Shown: positions 7,620-15,173 of the stretch, one piece after another
How the letters are laid out: the number at the start of each line of letters is the position of its first letter
Position numbering within the stretch: the stretch's first letter is position 1
DNA from: Clostridiales bacterium mt11
GTDB lineage: Bacteria; Bacillota; Clostridia; Tissierellales; Tepidimicrobiaceae
DNA: 64,000 nt
NCBI GenBank assembly: GCA_001282665.1
Contig: LN874945.1
Span: 186,001 to 250,000, forward strand
Direction: 5' to 3'
The notes under the pieces: model-generated
Told to the model about the DNA's origin: nothing
The model's input: only the letters and a program-made list of their open reading frames with translations
The model's database searches: none
Program-made: the position numbers and the translations under genes

Positions 7620-8759
7620 TTAATAAATTTTTTGATAGATACCTATTAAATCCTCTTCGGAAGGCTTTCTAGGATTAGTAGGAGTACATCTATCCGATAA
7701 AGCTGTCTTGGCCATTTGCTTTATAACAGCTTCAAATTTATACTGCTCAATTCCAAGAGAACCTACATTTTTTTCAACTCCTAGATTTCTTTGGAGCTTC
7801 TCTATAGCTTCCATAAGATTAACAACTCCTTCCCGATATGTACGAGCCTGAAGTTGTAAAAGCTTTGCTAATTTTGCATACTTTTTAGCAGCATAAGTAT
7901 TTGCACTTCCCATAAGTTCTGCATTATATTCTATTACTGGATTTAATAAGATTGCATTGGCACGACCATGAGGAATATGAAAAGTTCCACCCATGGCATG
8001 GGCTAAACTATGATTTATTCCAAGACTAGTGTTTGTAAAAGCTATTCCTGCCAAACAAGAAGCATTTTGTACACGATCACGTGCCTGAGAATCTTTAGTA
8101 TCTTGATAAAGGTTTTCAAGATTTTCAAAGATTAATTTAACAGCCTTTTCACAAAGAGCATCTGTAAAGTCAGTTGCTTTTGTAGAAACATAAGCTTCAA
8201 TAGCATGAACTAATGCATCGATACCAGTGTCTGCTATAACACGCTGTGGAACATGTTGTATACATGTAGAATCTAATATGGCCATATCTGGGGCTATAAA
8301 ATCATCTACAATGCATACCTTTTCTTCCCCTGAAGTTATAACTGTGAAGTTTGTTACTTCTGAGCCAGTACCACTTGTAGATGGAATTGCAATAAATAGA
8401 GGTTTTTTCATCTCTTTATTTTCTGTATTTCTCATATGCCATGAAAAATACAGAATTCCCTTAGCAGTATCTATGGTAGAACCCCCACCAATTGCAACTA
8501 AAACATCAGCACCACTTTCTTCATATAATTTCATTCCTTCTGCAACTACTTCAATTCCCGGATCAGGGCGTACTCCAGTAAAAACAGCTGAACTTATTCC
8601 AGCTTTACTTAGATGTTCTATTGTCTTCTGAAGGTATCCTAATTTTTCCATAATGGAATCGGAAACAATAAACGCCCGTGAACCAGTAATGTTTTCTAAA
8701 ATCTGTATAGAACCCATGTTGAAATAAATATCAGATTTTAGTTTAAACTTATACTCCAT
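7620..8759 (-). CDS. eutG: Iron-containing alcohol dehydrogenase (EutG-like)
   Basis: A 379-residue group III alcohol dehydrogenase. The NAD-binding GGGSTIDTAKG lies near residue 91-101, and metal ligands are expected in DALVHAIEAY, NHSLAHAMGG and HIPHGRANA, as in the family. In a microcompartment pathway it would reduce part of the aldehyde to alcohol, recycling the NADH made by the aldehyde dehydrogenase. It starts at ATG 8759 behind TTGGAGGGTAA. It reads away from the choline kinase-like gene across a palindrome-bearing region. The assignment to this pathway rests on proximity. Confidence 0.9.
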   Translation of the reverse strand: MEYKFKLKSDIYFNMGSIQILENITGSRAFIVSDSIMEKLGYLQKTIEHLSKAGISSAVFTGVRPDPGIEVVAEGMKLYEESGADVLVAIGGGSTIDTAKGILYFSWHMRNTENKEMKKPLFIAIPSTSGTGSEVTNFTVITSGEEKVCIVDDFIAPDMAILDSTCIQHVPQRVIADTGIDALVHAIEAYVSTKATDFTDALCEKAVKLIFENLENLYQDTKDSQARDRVQNASCLAGIAFTNTSLGINHSLAHAMGGTFHIPHGRANAILLNPVIEYNAELMGSANTYAAKKYAKLAKLLQLQARTYREGVVNLMEAIEKLQRNLGVEKNVGSLGIEQYKFEAVIKQMAKTALSDRCTPTNPRKPSEEDLIGIYQKIY

Positions 8760-8861
8760 AATTTACCCTCCAATTCTATAAATGCTGTATAAAAAAATAA
8801 TATCATATTAAAGAATGGGCTTATTGTAAATTCATTATTTAGTTTTAGTATTAATGTACTA

Positions 8862-8915
8862 GAAAAAAGTAGATATTGTACAATATCAGATTTCTTGTAC
8901 AATATCTACTTTTTC
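8862..8915. repeat. 20-bp perfect inverted repeat with twin TTGTACAA cores
   Basis: The arms 8864-8883 and 8895-8914 are perfectly complementary over 20 bases with an 11-base loop. Within the left arm and loop, 8872-8887 is itself a 16-bp palindrome (GATATTGTACAATATC), and the TTGTACAA core recurs at 8895-8902, 19 bp away. It sits between two divergent genes, where a terminator would be unexpected. A double operator or a leader RNA hairpin fits better, although the A/T-flanked stem could also terminate in both directions. Confidence 0.7.
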
Positions 8916-8985
8916 AATATAATTTAATTATTAGCTATGACTGAAGGGTATAAATAAAAAGGGTATGAATATTTTTTGCCAATAA

Positions 8986-9014
8986 TTGATTATTGATTAT
9001 ATTGTTGTTATAAT
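8986..9014 (+). promoter_or_regulatory. Sigma-A-type promoter of the choline/ethanolamine kinase-like gene
   Basis: TTGATT (8986-8991), a 17-base spacer and a perfect TATAAT (9009-9014) precede the gene by about 50 bases. The twin palindrome ends about 70 bases upstream of the -35 box, a position compatible with regulation of both divergent genes. Confidence 0.7.
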
Positions 9015-9070
9015 GAATTTTATAGTATAATTTTAGATTATAGATTGGAATGATGTGTGGTGAATTATTT

Positions 9071-9985
9071 ATGAAAATAGAAGATTTAATACAGACAAAA
9101 CTTCGTCATATCTATAATGACGATAGCATAATATTTGACAAAACTCGATTTGCTGGTGGGCTTACTAATTATAATTACATTATGAATATAAGGGGAACAG
9201 AATATGTCATTAGACAGCCAGGAGATATGACACACTTGATGATTGATCGTAAAATCGAAAAGACCAATAATTTAATTGCTTCAGAGATTGGCTTAAACTC
9301 TAAATGTGTTTATTTTGATGAAGATACCGGCATTAAGATTAGTATATATATTAAAGACAGCAAAAACATAGGTCAAATTGATCCTTGTTGTATTTCAAAT
9401 CTAAAGATTGTATCAAACCTTATGAAAAAAATCCATTCTAGTCAAAACCGTTTCCCTAATTTTTTTAATTGGCAGGAGGAATTAAACAAATATGAACAAA
9501 TAGTTTTGGGACTCAATGGTGCTTTTTTCTCTGATTATGCTAGATTTAAAAAACTATTATTAGATTTTATGGAAGAAAATATTAAGAATACAATTCTCGT
9601 TCCGTGTCACAACGATACAGTACCTGAAAATTTTGTTGTAGATAATAATAAAAAAGGCTATCTTATAGACTGGGAATATTCTGGAATGAATGATGCCGCT
9701 TGGGATTTAGCTGCATATATAATAGAATCTAGATTGACTGAAGATGCAATTGAATATCTTTTAGTAGATTATTATGGAAAGATACCAGATTCTTCAGAAA
9801 TATTGAAAATAAAATCCTATATGATGGCACAGGATCTGCTTTGGATGGTTTGGGCCATGATTAGACATTATAGCGGAGGTGATTTTTTAGATTACTGCAT
9901 TCTTAGATACGAACGCTTTAAGAAAAACATTGGAATGCTAACAAATTTATTAGATTATCCCATGGCTGATATGGTAAAAGAATGA
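9071..9985 (+). CDS. Choline/ethanolamine kinase-like phosphotransferase (LicA type)
   Basis: About 304 residues of aminoglycoside/choline kinase fold. The N-lobe has FAGGLTNYNYIM and EYVIRQPGD. The catalytic loop is CHNDTVPENFVV and the metal-binding site LIDWEYSGMNDAAWDLAAY, the classic choline kinase pattern (HND...N...DWEY). It would phosphorylate choline, ethanolamine or a similar amino-alcohol; LicA-type enzymes feed phosphocholine decoration or amino-alcohol salvage. Its position beside a microcompartment locus makes an amino-alcohol substrate attractive. The start is uncertain: in-frame ATGs at 9050 and 9053 give a 7-residue longer product, and ATG 9071 has a weak GGTG site. Confidence 0.85.
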   Translation: MKIEDLIQTKLRHIYNDDSIIFDKTRFAGGLTNYNYIMNIRGTEYVIRQPGDMTHLMIDRKIEKTNNLIASEIGLNSKCVYFDEDTGIKISIYIKDSKNIGQIDPCCISNLKIVSNLMKKIHSSQNRFPNFFNWQEELNKYEQIVLGLNGAFFSDYARFKKLLLDFMEENIKNTILVPCHNDTVPENFVVDNNKKGYLIDWEYSGMNDAAWDLAAYIIESRLTEDAIEYLLVDYYGKIPDSSEILKIKSYMMAQDLLWMVWAMIRHYSGGDFLDYCILRYERFKKNIGMLTNLLDYPMADMVKE

Positions 9986-9999
9986 GATAGAAAGTTTCC

Positions 10000-10037
10000 T
10001 GTCTAAATCTACTAAGGATAGTTTAGACAACCATTTT
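10000..10037 (+). terminator. Probable intrinsic terminator after the kinase gene
   Basis: Arms TGTCTAAA (10000-10007) and TTTAGACA (10022-10029) form an 8-bp stem with a 14-base loop, followed within 4 bases by a T5 run. No gene lies between here and cwlD. Confidence 0.5.
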
Positions 10038-10231
10038 TGTCCCAATTTCAAGAGAACATTAAAACATTTGGTAAAAATTTTAGGATTAAATAAAAATTTG
10101 AAACATAGAATAAAGTAGGGTGAAGAATAAACTATCAGAAAACATTCTAGAACAGGGCATTGATTAGGTAGTTAAGGAGTACAATGGGCAAAATGGATCG
10201 CTCCTATTGTCCTAAAAATAAGGGTGAGAAG

Positions 10232-10966
10232 ATGAGAAAAAAGCCTAGAATTTATGTATTAAAACTGAATAGAAAAAAGCTATTATTATTTGGTCTTGTA
10301 ATATTATTGATTTTAATTATGATCTTTTTAAAAAACTCTAAGGTATCTAAAATATTTAGCTATAGAAATAAAGAAACTATTGTAATAGATCCAGGTCATG
10401 GCGGTATAGATGGAGGCACTAGTGATAAAGAGGGTTTACTTGAAAAAGATATAAATTTAGATGTGAGTTTAAAACTGAAAAAAGAACTTTTAGTAGAGGG
10501 TTACGAGGTAGTAATGACAAGGGAAAGGGATGAATCCCTAGAACATCGCAGCAATATTAATTCTTCTAGGTATAGAAAAGATCTAAATGCAAGGAAAACT
10601 ATAATTAATGAAAGTGAGCCATTAGCATTTGTCAGCATGCATGTTAATTCTAGTAAAAAAATTGAAGCGAGAGGTATCAAAATATATTATTTTCCTACCT
10701 CTATAGAAGGAAAAAGGTTAGCTGAATGTATTGCTAAATCGGTAGATATCAATGTGTATAATAAATTTTTAAAGGATAATAATTTAAGGGCTGAAATTTT
10801 ACCTGAGGATTATTTTGTATTAAGAGAGACAAAATATCCAGGAGTATTAGTAGAAATAGGATTTATAACGAATCCAGAAGAAAATAAACTTTTACAAGAT
10901 GAAGAATATAGAGCCAAGGTTGCCTTTGCTGTAAAAAAAGGAATAATTGAATATTTAGGAAAATAA
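10232..10966 (+). CDS. cwlD: N-acetylmuramoyl-L-alanine amidase CwlD (spore cortex)
   Basis: A 244-residue membrane-anchored amidase_3 enzyme: basic N-terminus, one transmembrane helix (about 16-34), then the zinc amidase domain with VIDPGHGGIDGG (His and Glu ligands in DPGHGG and GLLEKD), SMHVNSS and the catalytic Glu in VEIGFITNPEE. CwlD removes peptide side chains to allow muramic-delta-lactam formation in the spore cortex; length and architecture match. ATG 10232 with AGGGTGAG just upstream is preferred to an upstream in-frame ATG at 10184. It is a single gene, convergent with lysC. Confidence 0.88.
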   Translation: MRKKPRIYVLKLNRKKLLLFGLVILLILIMIFLKNSKVSKIFSYRNKETIVIDPGHGGIDGGTSDKEGLLEKDINLDVSLKLKKELLVEGYEVVMTRERDESLEHRSNINSSRYRKDLNARKTIINESEPLAFVSMHVNSSKKIEARGIKIYYFPTSIEGKRLAECIAKSVDINVYNKFLKDNNLRAEILPEDYFVLRETKYPGVLVEIGFITNPEENKLLQDEEYRAKVAFAVKKGIIEYLGK

Positions 10967-10968
10967 AA

Positions 10969-11003
10969 GTAAGTCAAAGGTGTGACCCTTGACTTGCTTT
11001 TTT
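10969..11003. terminator. Bidirectional terminator between cwlD and lysC
   Basis: AAGTCAAAGG (10971-10980) pairs with CCCTTGACTT (10986-10995) with one mismatch and a 5-base loop. TTTTTT follows on the plus strand, and T-rich sequence (CTTTTATTTT) follows on the minus strand. Confidence 0.8.
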
Positions 11004-12207
11004 ATAAATTAAATGCTTGGGCTATTCCAAATATAGCTTTTTCTCTATCCTTAGTGTTTATAGTATAAGAGATCCTAATTTCAGAAGTAGTAACCTGCTT
11101 AAATTCAATATCATTATCTGCGAAGATTTTAAATATCTTTGCTGCTACTCCTGATTGAGTTCTCATGCCTAGTCCTACTACTGAAACTTTGGTTATGTCC
11201 TCTTGGATATCCACTTTTATTCCCTTCATAGTTATTTTTAATTCCTCAACTAATTTATTTATAAGGGATTTACTATTTTTTGGAGCAGTAAATGAAATAT
11301 TTACATAGCCATGGACAGGAGCAGTTTGGCTGATCATATCAATATTTATATCCATTTCTGATAATCTCTTGAATATGTTAGAAATATCCTTCGTATTATA
11401 CAAAACATTATTAATTGTTACCATTAAATCCTCATCGTTTACAGTAAGACCTGTAATTACTTTGGTTTCCATAGATTCATCAAACTCCTTTATATAAGTT
11501 CCTATACATTCTCCATTATTCAAAGCTATATAAATAGGTACATTGTATTTACTTCCCATTTCTACAGCTCTTGTTTCTATTACCTTTGCACCTAAACTAG
11601 CCATTTCTAGCATCTCCTCATAGCTAATATAATCCAATTTTTTTGCATTAGGATATGCTCTGGGATCTGCCCCATAAATGCCGCAAACATCTGTATATAT
11701 TTCACAAGGACAATTTAATTTTGCAGCTAAAGCCACGGCTGTAGTATCTGAGCCACCTCTTCCTAAAGTGGTTATATCTCCATTTTCATCTATTCCTTGG
11801 AATCCTGCTACTATTACTATTTTTCCTTCATTTAAGTATTTCTTCACATTTTTAATATTGATGTCTAGTATAGGAGCTTTAGTATGCTTATCTCCCGTCT
11901 TTATACCTGCTTGAAATCCCGTCAAAGCTATGGAATCATATCCCATTTCTTTTAAGGTCATAGCTAAAAGAGAAGATGTTATTTGTTCTCCTGTGGCTAG
12001 AAGCATGTCCAATTCTCTCTTACTGGGATTATCAGAAACTTCCTCTGCCATATTTACAAGTTTATCTGTGGTTTTTCCCATAGCGGAAACTACAGCTGCT
12101 ATTTGAAATCCAGCATCTTTTCTTTTTGCTAGAAGTTTTGCTACAGATTTAATTTTATCAATAGTTCCTACAGATGTTCCTCCATATTTTTGTACTATTA
12201 TGGACAA
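11002..12207 (-). CDS. lysC: Aspartate kinase, lysine-riboswitch controlled
   Basis: About 401 residues: amino-acid kinase domain with IIVQKYGGTSVG at the N-terminus and FQGIDENGD...LGRGGSDTTAVAL, then two ACT domains from about residue 260 (LMVTINNVLYNTKDIS, VSVVGLGMRTQSGVAAKI). It catalyses the first step of the aspartate family pathway to lysine, threonine, methionine and diaminopimelate. A TTG at 12207, 8 bases after AGAGGAG, gives MSIIVQKYGG, the usual N-terminus; a GTG at 12216 overlaps the ribosome site and is less likely. The leader carries a lysine riboswitch, so lysine or cell-wall/spore DAP demand should set its expression. Confidence 0.95.
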   Translation of the reverse strand: MSIIVQKYGGTSVGTIDKIKSVAKLLAKRKDAGFQIAAVVSAMGKTTDKLVNMAEEVSDNPSKRELDMLLATGEQITSSLLAMTLKEMGYDSIALTGFQAGIKTGDKHTKAPILDINIKNVKKYLNEGKIVIVAGFQGIDENGDITTLGRGGSDTTAVALAAKLNCPCEIYTDVCGIYGADPRAYPNAKKLDYISYEEMLEMASLGAKVIETRAVEMGSKYNVPIYIALNNGECIGTYIKEFDESMETKVITGLTVNDEDLMVTINNVLYNTKDISNIFKRLSEMDINIDMISQTAPVHGYVNISFTAPKNSKSLINKLVEELKITMKGIKVDIQEDITKVSVVGLGMRTQSGVAAKIFKIFADNDIEFKQVTTSEIRISYTINTKDREKAIFGIAQAFNL

Positions 12208-12238
12208 TTGAATCACTCCTCTAAATCTAAGATAAATA

Positions 12239-12279
12239 TAAAAAAGCAGTCACAAGTAAAAGAACTCATGACTGCTTTA
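12239..12279 (-). terminator. Riboswitch-controlled terminator in the lysC leader
   Basis: On the minus strand AAGCAGTCATGAG and its partner TTGTGACTGCTTTTTT form a stem ending in a T6 run, about 30 bases before the lysC start and 40 bases after the riboswitch P1 stem. This is the expression platform. Confidence 0.85.
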
Positions 12280-12296
12280 TATATGCAATTTAAAAA

Positions 12297-12510
12297 CAGT
12301 ATATTTAATCTCTTACCCTGTGTAATATAGCGCTCTATTAGAGGATTGGGCAATCAGCTAATTGCAGTGATGTACCTATTCGATACATCCCCAACAAATG
12401 GCTTTAGGGAAAACCACTTGTTTCGGCAGCTACACCTTTCTTATAAATCTAAGACTCCCTAGGTACAATTTATAATACTGATTGTAACTGCAACCTCTAT
12501 ATTACAGTCG
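12297..12510 (-). ncRNA. Lysine riboswitch (L box) upstream of lysC
   Basis: Read on the minus strand, the leader has a 10-bp P1 stem (12497-12506 with 12321-12330), then the L-box signatures AGAGG at its 5' end, AGAAAGG and GCCGAAAC, and a TTGTTGGGG/CATCACTG helix. P1-to-P1 length is about 186 nucleotides, as expected for a lysine aptamer. It is followed by the terminator at 12239-12279, so lysine binding should stop lysC transcription. Confidence 0.93.
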
Positions 12511-12535
12511 ATACATATAAAATTGTATTTTCACA

Positions 12536-12564
12536 AGTATAGCACTATTAAAATATATTGTCAA
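12536..12564 (-). promoter_or_regulatory. Sigma-A promoter of the lysC transcript
   Basis: On the minus strand a perfect TTGACA (12559-12564) is separated by 17 bases from TATACT (12536-12541). Transcription would begin about 20 bases before the riboswitch P1 stem. Confidence 0.85.
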
Positions 12565-12688
12565 GATGGACAAGTTTAATTCATAATTTCATAATTCACT
12601 TAGATTTAAAAGATAGTTATATATTGAAGTTAAATACATTAGATGGCAAACTAAGGACAAGGTAATCGGAAAAGCAGGGTGTGGTTTG

Positions 12689-12718
12689 CCACCTCATTTC
12701 ACAAAAGAAAGGAGGTGG
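12689..12718 (+). promoter_or_regulatory. Hairpin sequestering the toxin Shine-Dalgarno site
   Basis: CCACCTC (12689-12695) is perfectly complementary to GAGGTGG (12712-12718), which contains the ribosome site of the toxin gene. The 16-base loop lies between them. Such masking is characteristic of type I toxin mRNAs. Confidence 0.7.
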
Positions 12719-12723
12719 TCGAT

Positions 12724-12834
12724 ATGAATACATATCAAGCAATATCTTTAATGATTTCATTTGGTATGTTGTTAATATCGCTAGTCTCCTTGATTATTAT
12801 CCTAATAAGGGAAATAACTAAGGATAAAAAATAA
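12724..12834 (+). CDS. Small hydrophobic holin-like type I toxin (TxpA/Fst-like)
   Basis: A 36-residue peptide starting MNTYQAISLMISFGML: one transmembrane helix (about residues 7-28) and a charged C-terminal tail REITKDKK. This matches the layout of the putative holin-like toxins TxpA, BsrG and Fst. An unusually strong AAAGGAGGTGGT ribosome site is masked by a hairpin. A minus-strand promoter and terminator define a likely antisense RNA over its 3' end. Toxicity is inferred from architecture and context, not shown. It is the only gene in a 775-base gap between lysC and the phosphoesterase gene. Confidence 0.8.
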   Translation: MNTYQAISLMISFGMLLISLVSLIIILIREITKDKK

Positions 12835-12913
12835 TCACCCTGCACGGCCATGCTAGGTGATTATGTAACAAAACCTATGTGGCAACCGTACCATTGCGGT
12901 ACCGATTACCTTT
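12826..12913 (-). ncRNA. Predicted antisense RNA antitoxin (RatA-like) overlapping the toxin 3' end
   Basis: From the extended -10 promoter at 12920-12947 a transcript would start near 12913 and end at the hairpin ATAATCACC (12856-12864) / GGTGATTAT (12831-12839), followed on the minus strand by TTTTTATCC. The roughly 85-nucleotide RNA is complementary to the toxin mRNA 3' region, including its stop codon. This is the convergent arrangement of txpA/ratA. Confidence 0.65.
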
Positions 12914-12919
12914 AATTGT

Positions 12920-12947
12920 ATTATACCATAATATTACCTAAAGTAAA
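12920..12947 (-). promoter_or_regulatory. Extended -10 promoter of the antisense RNA
   Basis: On the minus strand TTTACT (12942-12947), a 16-base spacer ending in TGG, and a perfect TATAAT (12920-12925) form an extended -10 promoter facing the toxin gene. No coding gene lies in the direction it reads. Confidence 0.7.
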
Positions 12948-12982
12948 CATTTATAAATTTCTAGTCAATAATTCTTGTCATA

Positions 12983-13573
12983 TCAAATTGGCAATTGATT
13001 TTGCTTATTTATATCTGAATGTTTTATTTGCTTTATGATAATATCTTGGTTTATATTACGTATCCCTAGTTTATCCTCTAATATTCTTTCAACGGGGATT
13101 GGTTTATATAGATTATGTTCAACTGCTACATTGTAATATTTACTTTGGTCGTATTTTGGAGATAACAATTTCCTGTGAAGATGACCATGGATATTGAATG
13201 CCTGTTTTGGAATATATTTAAGGGGCTTATGAGTTAATATAAATTTATGGTTATACACATAAAATTCAATTTTACTGTATACTTTAATATCTTCTGTTTC
13301 CAATAGTTTTTTATATCTATATTTATAATCATGATTACCTTTTATAAGTATTTTCTCTCCATTTAGATTGTTTAAGAGATATTTTGAAAAGACCTTATCA
13401 CCTGCATAAAAGTCCCCTACTATAATGACTAAATCCTTTTTATTTACTTCTTCATTCCAATTTGCCATTAACCTTATCTGCATTTCCTTTACATTTTTAA
13501 AGGGTCTATTAGAGAATTCTATTACAAATCTTTGCCCAAAGTGAGTATCGGAAATCAAGTAAATTTTTGTCAT
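12983..13573 (-). CDS. Calcineurin-like metallophosphoesterase
   Basis: The 196-residue protein has the ordered metal-ligand motifs of small metallophosphoesterases: ISDTHFG (9-15), VGDFYAG, KGNHDYK, THKP and HGHLH. The family includes phosphodiesterases and phosphatases acting on many substrates, and none can be assigned from the sequence. It has no evident operon partners; the nearest gene on the strand, spoVB-like, is 106 bases upstream. Confidence 0.85.
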   Translation of the reverse strand: MTKIYLISDTHFGQRFVIEFSNRPFKNVKEMQIRLMANWNEEVNKKDLVIIVGDFYAGDKVFSKYLLNNLNGEKILIKGNHDYKYRYKKLLETEDIKVYSKIEFYVYNHKFILTHKPLKYIPKQAFNIHGHLHRKLLSPKYDQSKYYNVAVEHNLYKPIPVERILEDKLGIRNINQDIIIKQIKHSDINKQNQLPI

Positions 13574-13679
13574 GCAGCTATATCCTCCTTAGAATTTCAT
13601 ATATGATTATTTGTTTACATATGAAAGAAAAATATTCACATATAAAGAATAGGAAAATTATGAAATGTAATAGAGCAGA

Positions 13680-15173
13680 CTACATAATATATAGGATAAA
13701 AATATAGGAGATTACACCTATTATTATGCTAAATGCAAAGGAGAAGACATCGCTAATATGAGGATGTAGAAAAAAATTTAAGTAGATATTCATTGTAGTA
13801 ATCATGACTGTAGTGGCTATTATGGGTTTTAAAATCAAATCTTTATATTCCACATTTAACTTAAATATTCTTCTAAGGGAAATAAGATCGAAAATACAGA
13901 TTACTATTCCAGACAATAAAAATCCAGCAAAGAAACCATTTATACCAAATTTAGGATTACCTACTAAATAGTATATAGCTAATAATTGAATTATCATGCC
14001 CACTAGCCTATTTATAGTTGCATTTAACTGTTTGTTCAATCCGTGGAGTATTCCAGAAAAGGTATTCTGTAATGCTAAACATATGGTACCATAACCCATA
14101 ATATGTATGAATCTACCTACCTCAAGGTCATTATATAAAAAGGTGCCTAAAGGTTGGGAAAAGAAAACATATAGCCCTGTTAATGGAATAGAAAATAACA
14201 GAGTTATTTTTATTGAAATTATAACATCGTTTTTTAAACCCGTATAATTCTTTGAAGCCATCCGTTCTGATAAATTAGGTATTAAATTGACTACAAGGGC
14301 TGATGTGACTATAAAGGGCAGCATAATCAATGGAGTTGCCATTCCTGTAATTCTTCCAAAAGTTGCAATGGCTTCACTATTTTCATATCCTGCTGCCATA
14401 AGCTTGTTAGGGATTAAGATGGTCTTAGCAAATCTCAATATAACGTTTAATAAGCTTGAGATTCCAATGGGTATTGATATATATATAATTTGATTTAAAA
14501 TACTTAAGCTATTGATTTTAGTGGGTATATACTGGGTATTTTTATCCATGCGAATCTTCATAAATATAAGCCATATTAAATCGAAAACCTCTCCTACGAT
14601 TATTCCACATATAGCTATAAATACTCCATATATTGGTTTAATGGGATAAACATAATATAGAAAACCTAAGATGATAACGAACCTTGCTATATGCTCAATA
14701 ATTTGAGAAACACTAGGAATCATTATCATTTTTAATCCATAATAATAACCCCTCAAAATAGAACTAATAGATATAATTAAAACCACTGGGATTAAAAGAT
14801 ATATGGAGAATAGCATGTCTTCATTATTAAACATTCGAGAGGTTATAGTCTTACTAAAAAAGATAAGGACTATACTGAAAATAGTTGAAAGGATTAAGGT
14901 CAGTAAAATAGCAAGTCTTAGAATCTTTTTAATAGCAAAATTGTTCTTCTTTGAATTCTCTTCTGCTACCATCTTTGATACTGCTGTAGGGATGCCTCCT
15001 GTTGAAACAACTAAGAAAACCATGAGTATAGACATGACCATTTGAAACAATCCCATTCCTTCTGCACCAATAAACTTGGATAACATTACATCATAAATGA
15101 AATCAATTATTCCTACGATGAGATTCACCAACACTAACAAAAACGAACCATAAATAAACTCATTATCTTTCAA
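13680..15173 (-). CDS. SpoVB/MurJ-like polysaccharide flippase
   Basis: A 497-residue integral membrane protein with about 12-14 hydrophobic segments and the MATE/MVF-like polysaccharide exporter signatures near the N-terminus (SKFIGAEGMGLFQMVMS, STGGIPTAVSKMVAEEN). SpoVB proteins flip lipid-linked cell-wall precursors during cortex synthesis, and paralogues serve vegetative growth. It begins with TTG (15171-15173) behind a GGGGTGAT site. Being isolated from other envelope genes, its precise role (SpoVB versus a vegetative paralogue such as YtgP) cannot be fixed. Confidence 0.82.
   Translation of the reverse strand: MKDNEFIYGSFLLVLVNLIVGIIDFIYDVMLSKFIGAEGMGLFQMVMSILMVFLVVSTGGIPTAVSKMVAEENSKKNNFAIKKILRLAILLTLILSTIFSIVLIFFSKTITSRMFNNEDMLFSIYLLIPVVLIISISSILRGYYYGLKMIMIPSVSQIIEHIARFVIILGFLYYVYPIKPIYGVFIAICGIIVGEVFDLIWLIFMKIRMDKNTQYIPTKINSLSILNQIIYISIPIGISSLLNVILRFAKTILIPNKLMAAGYENSEAIATFGRITGMATPLIMLPFIVTSALVVNLIPNLSERMASKNYTGLKNDVIISIKITLLFSIPLTGLYVFFSQPLGTFLYNDLEVGRFIHIMGYGTICLALQNTFSGILHGLNKQLNATINRLVGMIIQLLAIYYLVGNPKFGINGFFAGFLLSGIVICIFDLISLRRIFKLNVEYKDLILKPIIATTVMITTMNIYLNFFLHPHISDVFSFAFSIIIGVISYIFILYIM

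Larger units (their letters stand above)
8760..9070. other. Divergent intergenic region between alcohol dehydrogenase and kinase genes
   Basis: This 311-base stretch carries no gene. It holds the dehydrogenase ribosome site (about 8763-8770 on the minus strand), the palindromic element at 8862-8915 and the plus-strand promoter at 8986-9014. Confidence 0.8.
12659..12912. repeat. 11-bp inverted repeat bracketing the small toxin gene
   Basis: AAGGTAATCGG at 12659-12669 is the exact reverse complement of CCGATTACCTT at 12902-12912. If the toxin transcript spans both, its 5' and 3' ends can pair, as described for several type I toxin mRNAs. Confidence 0.75.

Noticed and set aside
8864..8914. Perfect hairpin read as a simple terminator
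   Set aside because: It lies between two divergently transcribed genes, so no known transcript ends there; operator or leader function fits better, though a small RNA cannot be excluded.
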